Part shown: piece after piece, positions 1 to 7,381 of the stretch
Numbering within the stretch: position 1 is the first letter of the stretch
Layout of the letters: every line of letters begins with the position of its first letter
Source of the DNA: an uncultured Gammaproteobacteria bacterium
Lineage (GTDB): Bacteria; Pseudomonadota; Gammaproteobacteria; Arenicellales; UBA868
Assembly (NCBI GenBank): GCA_913051905.1
Contig: CAJXBY010000014.1
Span: 1 to 25,901 of the forward strand
Length of the DNA stretch: 25,901 nt
Direction of reading: 5' to 3'
The notes under the pieces: model-generated
Databases searched by the model: none
What the model was told of the DNA's origin: nothing
Seen by the model: only the letters and a program-made list of their open reading frames with translations
Translations under genes and position numbers: made by a program

Positions 1-2
1 AA

Positions 3-191
3 AAACTGCGGGTGGGTACGGTGTGGGTCAATACCTACCGGGCGGTCAGCTTCACTTCACCCTTTGGCGGCTACAAGCGAAGCGGCATCGGTCGGGAGAG
101 CGGGCTGGAGGCAATCAAGGGTTACATGCAGGTCAAGTCCATCTGGATCGCGCAGCAGTCCAATCCGGCCAACCCTTTCGTCATGCGTTAG
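3..191 (+). CDS. Aldehyde dehydrogenase, C-terminal fragment (cut by window edge)
   Basis: The reading frame is open from the window edge to a TAG and encodes the last 62 residues of an NAD(P)-dependent aldehyde dehydrogenase. The visible part contains the family's C-terminal signature FGGYKRSGIGRESG followed by a short helix and the oligomerisation strand (KGYMQVKSIWI). The catalytic Cys and Glu lie upstream of the window, so the substrate cannot be judged. The gene converges on the ThDP enzyme with only 44 nt between stop codons. It could oxidise an aldehyde made by that neighbour; this is inferred from position only. The family call is secure despite the truncation. Confidence 0.88.
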   Translation, partial: KLRVGTVWVNTYRAVSFTSPFGGYKRSGIGRESGLEAIKGYMQVKSIWIAQQSNPANPFVMR

Positions 192-235
192 ACAGGTCTA
201 CAAAACGATCTGGTGCCGGCCGGGTACCTTCAGCG

Positions 236-1867
236 CTACGAGACGCCCTGCGACGGGGGGCGTTTGATCATCTCCCAGATACTCGGCACCTCGCCGATCG
301 GCACTACGATCAGCCGCGGTGCATCGGCCTCAAGCGCCCGTACCAGCGCTTCGCCGAAGGCTTCCGGAGAATCGACACGACTCGACTCGATGCCAAAGGA
401 CCTGCCCAGCGCCACAAAATCCGGATTGGTCAGGTCTACTGCGATGTGCCGGCCACCGTAACTATTGGCCTGTATGGTCTTGACGTTGCCGTAGCTCGCG
501 TTGTCCAGAACCACCGTCACAACCGGGATTCGGTGATGAACAGCGGTGGCGAGTTCCTGCACCGTGAACATGAACCCGCCGTCACCACAGACCGCAACGA
601 CGGGTCGCTCCGGTTCAACGGTCTTGACGCCCAGCGCGGCCGGAAGCGCGTAACCCAGGGTCGCCTGGTATCCCGGACCCATGATGGTCCGCGGCCCATA
701 AGCCGGCATCGCGTAGCGCACAAATGATCCCAGCTGTGTGACGTCGGCGACAACAACACCGTCGGCCGGCAGCGTTGACCGCAGGATCCGGGCAAACTCC
801 GGCAATGGCCCCAGGGTGTCGAGCTTTTTCTGCACCGCGCGGTCAGCCTCGGCACAGAACGCGAGATAAGCCTCCCGGTCAGCCGGCCCCGGTTCCAGGG
901 CAGCCAGTAGAGCGGACAGTCCTTTGTCGGCCGAGGTCACGATCTCCACCGATGACCCGACCGGCCGGCTGACCGCATCGGGATCTATGTCGATGCGGAC
1001 CACGTCCATCTCGCCCAGGCGTCCCCAGGAGAGTGCCGGTGCCGTAAACCGTGTGCCGACGACCAACGCCACATCGACGTGCTCCCAGATGTGCTGGCCG
1101 GCGAGTACCGTGTAGGACAACGGGTGGTCGTCCGATAGTACACCCCGGGCACTGATGGTCGAAATCACGGGTGCCTGCAGCTGTTCGGCCAGCTGCCTTA
1201 GCGGGCCTGTCGCCGACAGCGTGCCGCCGCCGACGAGGATGGCCGGACAGCGGGCCGCCTTCAGCCTGGCGGCCGCCTGCTTGATCAGGGCTTCTTCAGG
1301 GTCCGGCGCCTGGTTCTCAGAAGGTGACTCACGTACTGCGACCTCTTCAAAAGCCGCCAGGCGGTCTGGTGCCATTTCCAGTATCGCCGGGCCCGGCCTG
1401 CCGTTCAGCATTGCGCTGAACGCCTGCTCCATCAGGTCCGGCACCTGATGCGGGTGATCGGCCCGCTCTGCCCACTCCACAACACCTCTCGATGTCGCCA
1501 ACTGGTCCCGCAACTCGTGTGCGATGCCGAATCCCTCGCCGATCTGATAAGAGGGAATCTGTCCTGTCAGGCCCAGAACGGGCAACCCCCCGGCAACGGC
1601 AGTCGACACCGCCGCCATCGCGTTGAGTAATCCGGGCCCCGGTACCGCCGCGAAGACCCCGGTCCGGCCACTGGCCTGGGCATAACCCATAGCCATAAAC
1701 GCGGCACCTTGCTCGTGGCGGGTGTGGACTGTCCGGATCTGGTCCTGGTGTGCGTGCAGCGCATCGAACAGGGGATCGAGCTGAATACCTGGAATGCCAA
1801 ACACAGTCTGTACGCCGTGTGCGAGCAACCCTTCGACAATCGCTTCTGCACCGTTGAGCTTAGGCAT
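236..1867 (-). CDS. ThDP-dependent acetolactate synthase-like / 2-oxo acid decarboxylase-like enzyme
   Basis: This 543-residue protein has the three-domain layout of the acetolactate synthase / benzoylformate decarboxylase superfamily. The N-terminal Pyr domain carries the cofactor-activating glutamate (E52 in TRHEQGAAFMAMGYA). The central domain spans about 190-330. The C-terminal PP domain has the ThDP/Mg motif GDGGF at 428-432 closing on N456 (LDNASYG). ThDP enzymes of this group decarboxylate 2-oxo acids or ligate the resulting carbanion. I cannot tell which, and no regulatory small subunit is adjacent, so classical branched-chain biosynthesis is unlikely. The frame stays open 65 codons upstream, but the ATG at 1867 is preferred because an AGGAGA ribosome binding site (plus-strand 1873-1878) sits 5 nt before it and the homologous domain starts right there (MPKLNGAEAIVEGL). 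It is divergent from the CoA-ligase genes across about 150 nt and convergent with the aldehyde dehydrogenase. Confidence 0.9.
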   Translation of the reverse strand: MPKLNGAEAIVEGLLAHGVQTVFGIPGIQLDPLFDALHAHQDQIRTVHTRHEQGAAFMAMGYAQASGRTGVFAAVPGPGLLNAMAAVSTAVAGGLPVLGLTGQIPSYQIGEGFGIAHELRDQLATSRGVVEWAERADHPHQVPDLMEQAFSAMLNGRPGPAILEMAPDRLAAFEEVAVRESPSENQAPDPEEALIKQAAARLKAARCPAILVGGGTLSATGPLRQLAEQLQAPVISTISARGVLSDDHPLSYTVLAGQHIWEHVDVALVVGTRFTAPALSWGRLGEMDVVRIDIDPDAVSRPVGSSVEIVTSADKGLSALLAALEPGPADREAYLAFCAEADRAVQKKLDTLGPLPEFARILRSTLPADGVVVADVTQLGSFVRYAMPAYGPRTIMGPGYQATLGYALPAALGVKTVEPERPVVAVCGDGGFMFTVQELATAVHHRIPVVTVVLDNASYGNVKTIQANSYGGRHIAVDLTNPDFVALGRSFGIESSRVDSPEAFGEALVRALEADAPRLIVVPIGEVPSIWEMIKRPPSQGVS

Positions 1868-2020
1868 TCTTCTCTCCTGACCAAAACAGTATCGCACCGA
1901 GGCCGCACACAGGTTAGCATTGCCGGCTCCCGGGTTCGAATCGATCCGCCCCTGCCATATGCCAGAGTTCGAATCCGAAAGGGATGATACTGAATTCCGG
2001 ACGCAATCAGGCGAACCTGG

Positions 2021-3175
2021 ATGCTGCTGCTCGAACACGATGCCAAAACCCTGCTCGGTCACTACGGCCTGCCAGTGCCGTCCGGTGTCTATCTGCGGTC
2101 AGGCGAAGACCGCTCCACCTGCCCGCTACCGCCGGGACCCTGGGTGGTCAAGGCCCAGGCCGCGACTGGGGCCCGGGGGGATGCCGGTGGCATTCGGACC
2201 TTAGAGCACGAGAAGACGCTAGACCCGGTGCGGCGTGCTCTTGAGGCACTGACAATCGGTGACCTGCCCGTACACGGCTGCCGGGTCGAATCCAGAATTG
2301 AATTCGAGTACGAACGTTATGTCAGCGTTTCCCTGAACGCGGTAACGGGACTTGCCGATATCCTGGTCTCACCGGTCGGTGGGGTACAGATCGAATCGGC
2401 CGTTGCCGGCGGTGCACCGCTGCACCGAGCATCTGCGACCCCTGAACACGGCGCCATTGTCGCCGCCGGCGCACCACTGATCGCCGCCCTGGGGGGCGAT
2501 GAAAAAGCGCTGCACCAGGTGTTTGTAGACCTCACCTCCGCTTTTCTCGATCTGGAAGCGATGCTAATCGAGATCAACCCGTTGTTCATACTGGCGGACG
2601 GCCGTTGCCTGCTAGGCGATGCCAAACTGGTGCTCGACGCCAACGCGTTGAGCCGACAGCCGCGGATCGAATCCCTGCTCGAAGACCGGTCGGTGGACTA
2701 CCCGGAGGCTACGCTTAAAAAGCGTCACGGTTTCGACTTCATCGTGACCGATCCGGCGGGAACCGTGGGACTTCTGACCACCGGCGCTGGACTCAGCATG
2801 ATGCTCTGCGATGAACTGCATGCGAGAGACCTTCGGCCCTACAACTTCTGCGACATCCGCACCGGTGGTTTGCGTGATGATCCACAGCGACTCATCGACG
2901 TGCTGGACTGGGTCTGTCGCGGATCTCAGACCCAGGTCATCCTGGTCAACATCTTCGCCGGAATCACGGACCTCGCTGTGTTCGGCACACTGCTTGTGCA
3001 GGCCCTGGAACAGATGCCAGCACCGGTTTTACCGGTGGTCGCCCGACTGATCGGACCCAATGCCGACCAGGCAACCGGTATCCTGGCCCGCTCGCCATTC
3101 GACATCCGTGTCTACCCCGATTTGGGACCGGCCCTGGACGCCGTCGAGCAGCAACTCGGCGAGGACAACCCGTGA
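2021..3175 (+). CDS. Succinyl-CoA synthetase beta-like (ATP-grasp) subunit of a CoA ligase
   Basis: This 384-residue protein is close to the usual SucC length of about 388. The N-terminal ATP-grasp domain shows KAQAATGARGDAGG (compare KAQVHAGGRGKAGG in SucC) and the Mg-binding segment IEINPLF. The C-terminal CoA-ligase domain retains TTGAGLSM, VILVNIFAGIT and ARLIGPNAD. The family makes acyl-CoA from a carboxylate, ATP and CoA through a phosphohistidine. The divergence from true SucC (for example YNFCDIRTGGL where SucC has NFLDVGG) and the absence of TCA-cycle neighbours suggest a substrate other than succinate. The stop overlaps the GTG start of the alpha-like subunit by 4 nt, indicating translational coupling and a heteromeric enzyme. 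ATG is the only reasonable start; no strong ribosome binding site is visible. Confidence 0.88.
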   Translation: MLLLEHDAKTLLGHYGLPVPSGVYLRSGEDRSTCPLPPGPWVVKAQAATGARGDAGGIRTLEHEKTLDPVRRALEALTIGDLPVHGCRVESRIEFEYERYVSVSLNAVTGLADILVSPVGGVQIESAVAGGAPLHRASATPEHGAIVAAGAPLIAALGGDEKALHQVFVDLTSAFLDLEAMLIEINPLFILADGRCLLGDAKLVLDANALSRQPRIESLLEDRSVDYPEATLKKRHGFDFIVTDPAGTVGLLTTGAGLSMMLCDELHARDLRPYNFCDIRTGGLRDDPQRLIDVLDWVCRGSQTQVILVNIFAGITDLAVFGTLLVQALEQMPAPVLPVVARLIGPNADQATGILARSPFDIRVYPDLGPALDAVEQQLGEDNP

Positions 3176-4056
3176 CACTCCAGGCGCAGCTCCGAGCGGG
3201 TACACCGGTAATGGTTCAGGGCGCGACCGGGCACGCCGCCCGCCGGCACATGGCACTGATGCGCCAACACGGTACCCATATCGTGGCCGGCGTATCGCCC
3301 GGTCGTGACGGAGAGACGGTGGACGGTGTCACCATCTATTCCACCTGCGCCGCGGCGGTGGCAGCGACCGGCGCCGCCATCGCCATCCAGTTCGTACCTG
3401 CGCGACAGGTAGCCGAAGCCGCCCGCGAGGCACTGGAATCGGGAATCAAACTTCTGGTTACCGTGGCTGAAGGTGTGCCGGTACACGACAGTGCCCGAAT
3501 CATGCGTCTCGCCAGAACCCTGGGGGTCAGCTGGGTTGGCCCGTCCACGCCCGGAATCGCCGTCCCGGGCGTACTGAAACTCGGCTTCATGCCCGATATC
3601 TCGCTGGGCCGGGGGCACGTAGGCGTCATGTCCAAGAGCGGCACTCTGGCGTACGAGATCTGTTACCGCCTGGTCCGCGCCGGGCTGGGACAAAGCACCT
3701 GGATCGGGGTGGGTGGAGACCCGGTCAAGGGGACCCGGTTTTCGGAACTGCTAGACTACTTTGGCGCTGACCCGCAAACCCGTTCGATCGTGACGATCGG
3801 TGAGATCGGTGGCACGGAGGAGGAAGAACTTGCCCGGGCGATCAAAGAGAAGGCCTTCGACAAGCCCTGCCATTGCCTGGTCGCAGGTGCCGGCGCACCT
3901 GTCGGGAAAACACTGGGACACGCCGGCGCGCTTGTACACGGCCGTCACGGCAGTTTCGCTGCCAAGGTCGAGGCGCTCAGCCAGGCCGGTGTGCGCGTCC
4001 AGCATTCCATCGACGCACTGATTGCAGACGTCCGGCATGTGCAGACCGGAGCCTGA
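3172..4056 (+). CDS. Succinyl-CoA synthetase alpha-like subunit (phosphohistidine subunit) of a CoA ligase
   Basis: This 294-residue protein matches SucD in length (about 289) and domain order. An N-terminal Rossmann CoA-binding domain (VMVQGATGHAARRHM near residue 13; GPSTPGIAVPG at 123-133) is followed by a ligase domain with VGVMSKSGTLAYE and GVGGDPVKGTRF. The phosphorylated histidine is H250, in GHAGALVHG, equivalent to His246 of E. coli SucD. It starts at GTG inside the stop of the beta-like gene, so the two subunits should be made together. An acyl-CoA-dehydrogenase-fold gene follows 30 nt downstream and is the likely consumer of the CoA thioester. The same gene pairing (SucCD-like plus an acyl-CoA dehydrogenase homologue) is known for 3-sulfinopropionate catabolism in Advenella; malate-CoA ligase is another known variant of the family. 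Confidence 0.9.
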   Translation: MTLQAQLRAGTPVMVQGATGHAARRHMALMRQHGTHIVAGVSPGRDGETVDGVTIYSTCAAAVAATGAAIAIQFVPARQVAEAAREALESGIKLLVTVAEGVPVHDSARIMRLARTLGVSWVGPSTPGIAVPGVLKLGFMPDISLGRGHVGVMSKSGTLAYEICYRLVRAGLGQSTWIGVGGDPVKGTRFSELLDYFGADPQTRSIVTIGEIGGTEEEELARAIKEKAFDKPCHCLVAGAGAPVGKTLGHAGALVHGRHGSFAAKVEALSQAGVRVQHSIDALIADVRHVQTGA

Positions 4057-4086
4057 ACCACCGCCTTCGCGTATAGGGACACGTTG

Positions 4087-5268
4087 ATGACCGACGACAC
4101 GATAGCTTTTGAACTGAGCCCCACACAGCGCGAGATGGTGATGTCCGTCCGGCGCCTGGCGCAGGACCGTTTCCGCGACCGCTGGCGTCAATGGCAGGAC
4201 GGCACCTTCCCTTGGGAGAACATGCGCGACCTCGCCGAGATCGGTGTTCTGAGCATGTCTGTCCCACAGGCCTACGGCGGGCTGGCGATGTCAGTGCTGG
4301 ATGCCGCCCTGGTGCTGGAAGAACTCGCCAAGGTCTGCTATGTCACGGCCATGGCCGTGCTGGGCGAGGTGGGCACCCAGACCCGGATGATCGCTCACTT
4401 TGCCCCGGAGGACATCAAGCAGGATATCCTGCCCCGGGTCGCCGCGGGTGAAGCGGTACTTTCGATCTGCATGACCGAACCCGATGCCGGCACCGATCTC
4501 GCCCGGATGCGGACTCAAGCGACCCGCGGGGACGGTGAACTGATCTTGTCGGGAACCAAAACACTGATCAGCCGAGCCGACGTCGCCGAAGGGTTTGTCG
4601 TGTTCGCCAGAATCGGCGACATCCCGGGTATCGACGGCCTGGGTGGGGTCTACGTCAAACGGGATACTTCGGGGATGACCGTGAATTCGGCCTACCACAC
4701 CATCGGCGGCGAATACCTTTCAGAGGTGGTGTTCGATGACTGCAGAATTCCCGAATCACACCTGCTCGTCGACAGCGGTGGCTTTCGTGACCTGATTTCC
4801 GCCTTCAATATTCAGCGCTGCATGAACGCCAGCATTTCCCTTGGTCTTGGGGTGGGTGCGCTGGAGGAATCTGTACGCTATATGCGCAACCGCAAGGCCT
4901 ACGAGAAACCGATTGGTGATTTTCAGGGCATGCGCTGGAAAGTGGCAGAGATGTACCGCGACATCGAGGCCTCCCGTAGCCTGCTGTACCGGACCTGCGC
5001 TACTGCCGATCCTTTTCCGGATCCGGTTCTCGCCGCGCTGGCCAAGATGACCTGCAACCAGATGTCGCTGCGGGTCACCAGCGAGGCTGTACAGATCCAT
5101 GGCGGCTACGGTTTCGTCGAAGAATTTCCGGTCGCCCGCCAGTACTGCTGCGCCCGCTACGGGTCACTCGGCGGCGGTACTACGGAAACGCTGTCAAATC
5201 TCGTGGGACGAACGCTGGTCGAGAAACTGGATGAGGCGGATGGCCTGCTGGGATTCCACAACTTCTGA
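4087..5268 (+). CDS. Acyl-CoA dehydrogenase-fold flavoprotein without catalytic base (desulfinase-like candidate)
   Basis: This 393-residue protein has the complete acyl-CoA dehydrogenase fold. An N-terminal helical domain is followed by the FAD-contacting segment ICMTEPDAGTD (about 127-137), a beta domain, and a C-terminal helical domain with RKAYEKPIGDFQGMRWKVAEM and QIHGGYGFVEEFPV. Oxidation by this family needs Glu or Asp at one of two places. Here the MCAD-type site (Glu before Gly-Thr) is Gly363 in SLGGGTTET, and the isovaleryl-CoA-dehydrogenase-type site is Gln243 in FNIQRCMN. 3-Sulfinopropionyl-CoA desulfinase of Advenella mimigardefordensis has the same two replacements (Gln246, Gly366 as published). 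Its essential Arg84 appears not to be conserved; my by-eye alignment puts Met89 there. The start is ATG 4087, with AGGGA about 8 nt upstream, rather than TTG 4084. It is probably co-transcribed with the CoA ligase. The reaction is unknown. Confidence 0.9.
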   Translation: MTDDTIAFELSPTQREMVMSVRRLAQDRFRDRWRQWQDGTFPWENMRDLAEIGVLSMSVPQAYGGLAMSVLDAALVLEELAKVCYVTAMAVLGEVGTQTRMIAHFAPEDIKQDILPRVAAGEAVLSICMTEPDAGTDLARMRTQATRGDGELILSGTKTLISRADVAEGFVVFARIGDIPGIDGLGGVYVKRDTSGMTVNSAYHTIGGEYLSEVVFDDCRIPESHLLVDSGGFRDLISAFNIQRCMNASISLGLGVGALEESVRYMRNRKAYEKPIGDFQGMRWKVAEMYRDIEASRSLLYRTCATADPFPDPVLAALAKMTCNQMSLRVTSEAVQIHGGYGFVEEFPVARQYCCARYGSLGGGTTETLSNLVGRTLVEKLDEADGLLGFHNF

Positions 5269-5307
5269 GTCCGGACCGTTTCCGGGCCCCGCTGGCGAGG
5301 TGGCCTG

Positions 5308-6288
5308 TTGCGTTGTTCGTGGCTGATTCCCGTTCGCAATGGTGCGCCCTGGTTGGCCGGTGCCGTGCAGTCGGCGCTGGACCAGTGCGGCGAGCAGGAC
5401 GAAGTCGTGGTGGTGGACGATGGCAGCCACGACGGCAGTGTCAGCGCACTGAACCCGCATCCCCAGCTGCGGTCACTCAGGCAGGCGGCAAAAGGACTGG
5501 TCACGGCTCTGGAACTTGGCCGCTCACGCTGCAGGGGCCGATTCGTCGCCCGGCTCGACGCCGACGACCTCGCACGGCCGGGCCGGCTGGACTGTCAGCT
5601 CGCGGCCTTAGAGGCCGATCCCGGTCTGGCTGCCGTTGGCGGCCGGGCGGCACTCTTCGTCGATCGCGGATCCCCGCCCCGGGGTATGCACCATTACGTG
5701 TCCTGGATCAACGGCCTGGATGACCTGCACCGGGAACTCCTGGTTGAAAGCCCGCTGCTGCATCCCGCCGTGACCTTCCGGGCCGCGGCCGTGACAACGG
5801 CCGGCGGATATCGTGAAGGCGACATGCCGGAGGACTACGACCTCTGGCTGAGACTAGTCGCCGGCGGCCACCGAATTGCCAGTGTGAAACAGGAGGTGGT
5901 CGCGATCCGTGACCACCCGGGCCGTCTGACGCGCACCGATCCCCGTTATCAGCGCAGCGGTTTCGATCTCTGCAGACGGAACTTCCTGCAGGTGACCGTA
6001 CTCCGCGAACCTCGAAAGGTTGTACTCTGGGCCGGCCAGCGCGGCGGACGGCCGTGGCTGCAGTGGCTAAAATATAGTGGGCACCGGGTGGTCGCTGTGC
6101 TCGACATCACCAGCGCAAAAGAGAGAAACAGAACCCCTGTCCTTCCGCCGACGGCTCTCGCGGAACTTGATTTTGACCTGCTGCTGGTCGCTGTCGGCAC
6201 CCGGGGTGCGCGCCAGAAAATCCGCCGGGAAATCGCCAGGCTACGGCCGGACCTCACAGAAGGCCGGGACTGGTGGGCTCTGTTATGA
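5308..6288 (+). CDS. Family 2 (GT-A) glycosyltransferase with C-terminal Rossmann-like domain
   Basis: This 326-residue protein carries GT2 hallmarks: IPVRNGAPWLAGAVQSAL at the N-terminus, the nucleotide-sugar loop VVVVDDGSHDGS (33-44), the metal-binding DADD (84-87) in ARLDADDLARPGRLDCQ, and the acceptor-site EDYDLW (175-180). After residue about 236 a separate alpha/beta segment follows (KVVLWAGQRGGRPWLQWLKYSG, then VVAVLDI, then LLLVAVGTRGARQKI). It reads like a small Rossmann unit of the kind found at the N-terminus of PglD-like sugar acyltransferases. No membrane segment is present, so the protein is probably cytosolic. The start is TTG 5308, chosen because GAGG (5297-5300) lies 7 nt upstream and the GT2 fold begins immediately; no ATG is available. 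It sits 39 nt after the acyl-CoA-dehydrogenase-fold gene, an unusual neighbour for a glycosyltransferase. Confidence 0.88.
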   Translation: MRCSWLIPVRNGAPWLAGAVQSALDQCGEQDEVVVVDDGSHDGSVSALNPHPQLRSLRQAAKGLVTALELGRSRCRGRFVARLDADDLARPGRLDCQLAALEADPGLAAVGGRAALFVDRGSPPRGMHHYVSWINGLDDLHRELLVESPLLHPAVTFRAAAVTTAGGYREGDMPEDYDLWLRLVAGGHRIASVKQEVVAIRDHPGRLTRTDPRYQRSGFDLCRRNFLQVTVLREPRKVVLWAGQRGGRPWLQWLKYSGHRVVAVLDITSAKERNRTPVLPPTALAELDFDLLLVAVGTRGARQKIRREIARLRPDLTEGRDWWALL

Positions 6289-6368
6289 TGCAGGCTCGAC
6301 GTACCTTTTTACCAGCGACTGTCAGTGCGGCCGACCGAATATTCAATCCTTGACCAAAGGGGATCGCC

Positions 6369-7289
6369 ATGAAGGACGGAATCGTTTTTATCGACAATGA
6401 GTTTGTTTCACCAGAGCACGCCAGTATGTCGATCTTTGATGTCGGCTTCGTCTCGGGTGACTGCGCCTACGATGTGACCTCGACCTGGAAAGGCTGGTTC
6501 TTCATGCTGGAAGAACACCTTGACCGGTTCCTGCACTCCTGTGACCGTTTCCAGCTGAAAAGTCCTTACAGCCGCGACGAGATCCGCCAGATTTGTGCAG
6601 AGTGTGTCGAGCGCTCAGGCTTCGAAGACACCTATGTCAAACTGCAGATGTCCCGCGGCGTCGTGACGGACCGCAGCGTTGATCCCCGCCTTTCCGCCAG
6701 CGCGTTCGTCGCCTATGCCATACCCTACGTCTGGATCTGGGGAGAAGAAAAGTGCCGCAACGGGGCCAATCTGTACCTCAGCAGTTTCGAGCGTGTGTCC
6801 TCCCGGGCCGTCGACCAGAGAATCAAGAACTACAACCGTGCTGATCTCGTTCAGGCGCGCTTTCAGGCGCTCGATGCAGGCTGCGACGACTCGATCCTCT
6901 GCGGCGCGGACGGCTGTCTGACCGAAGGTTCAGGATACAACGTGCTGGTGGTCAAGAACGGTCGCGTGGCAAGTCCCGACTATAACGTGCTGGAAGGCGT
7001 CACTCGTGGTGCGTTGTCAGAGCTGTGCACACTCGAAAACATTCCCTTCGAGCTACGGAAGATCCATCCCGATGAACTGGCCGATGCGGACGAAGTGTTC
7101 GCAAGCACCACAGCAGGTGGCGTGATGCCCGTGACCCGGATCAGCAATCGACCCGTAGCGGACGGTGCACCCGGTCCCATCACCCGTCGACTGCAGGCCA
7201 GCTACTGGGAGAAACGCGAGCAGGGCTGGCATGGCACACGGTACGACGAGATCCTGGCAGCTCCGATGCGGTCAACCGGAACGCTTTAG
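6369..7289 (+). CDS. Class IV PLP aminotransferase ((R)-amine / D-amino acid / branched-chain type)
   Basis: This 306-residue protein is of fold-type IV. The PLP lysine is K153 in QRIKNYNRADLVQ, the cofactor-ring-contacting glutamate is E186 in LTEGSGYNVLVV, and the phosphate-binding stretch is STTAGGVMPVTRI. The N-terminal part (FDVGFVSGDCAYDVTSTWKG then FFMLEEHLDRF) resembles the (R)-selective omega-transaminase branch more than biosynthetic IlvE, although assigning the substrate this way is inference. The enzyme would exchange an amino group between an amine or amino acid and a 2-oxo acid. The start ATG is preceded by AAAGGGG at a good distance. About 80 nt separate it from the glycosyltransferase. 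It ends convergent with the hydrolase gene, so it closes the plus-strand run. It could feed 2-oxo acids to the ThDP enzyme. Confidence 0.9.
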   Translation: MKDGIVFIDNEFVSPEHASMSIFDVGFVSGDCAYDVTSTWKGWFFMLEEHLDRFLHSCDRFQLKSPYSRDEIRQICAECVERSGFEDTYVKLQMSRGVVTDRSVDPRLSASAFVAYAIPYVWIWGEEKCRNGANLYLSSFERVSSRAVDQRIKNYNRADLVQARFQALDAGCDDSILCGADGCLTEGSGYNVLVVKNGRVASPDYNVLEGVTRGALSELCTLENIPFELRKIHPDELADADEVFASTTAGGVMPVTRISNRPVADGAPGPITRRLQASYWEKREQGWHGTRYDEILAAPMRSTGTL

Positions 7290-7330
7290 GTCTAGTCCTC
7301 TACGGACGGGCAGCAGTATCTTCCGCTTCG

Positions 7331-7349
7331 GGCCGGGCGGCGTCCGGCC
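7331..7349. terminator. GC-rich hairpin between convergent genes
   Basis: A perfect 6-bp inverted repeat (GGCCGG / CCGGCC, 7-nt loop) lies between the stop codons of the aminotransferase and the hydrolase. No T-tract follows on either strand, so a terminator role rests mainly on its position. Confidence 0.35.
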
Positions 7350-7381
7350 GCATGTCTCACCGGCAGCGAAGCAGCGCTCAC

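Noticed and set aside
23..727. A 234-codon plus-strand frame opposite the ThDP enzyme gene.
   Set aside because: It is antisense to a well-supported gene, rich in Arg, Gln and His as expected of a GC-rich shadow frame, and has no family pattern.
1921..1980. Two GTTCGAATC motifs 33 nt apart resembling tRNA T-loops, the first followed by a CCA at tRNA-like spacing.
   Set aside because: The bases around the loop do not form a T-stem (only one of five pairs fits) and no matching 5' acceptor strand lies upstream, so there is no tRNA gene.
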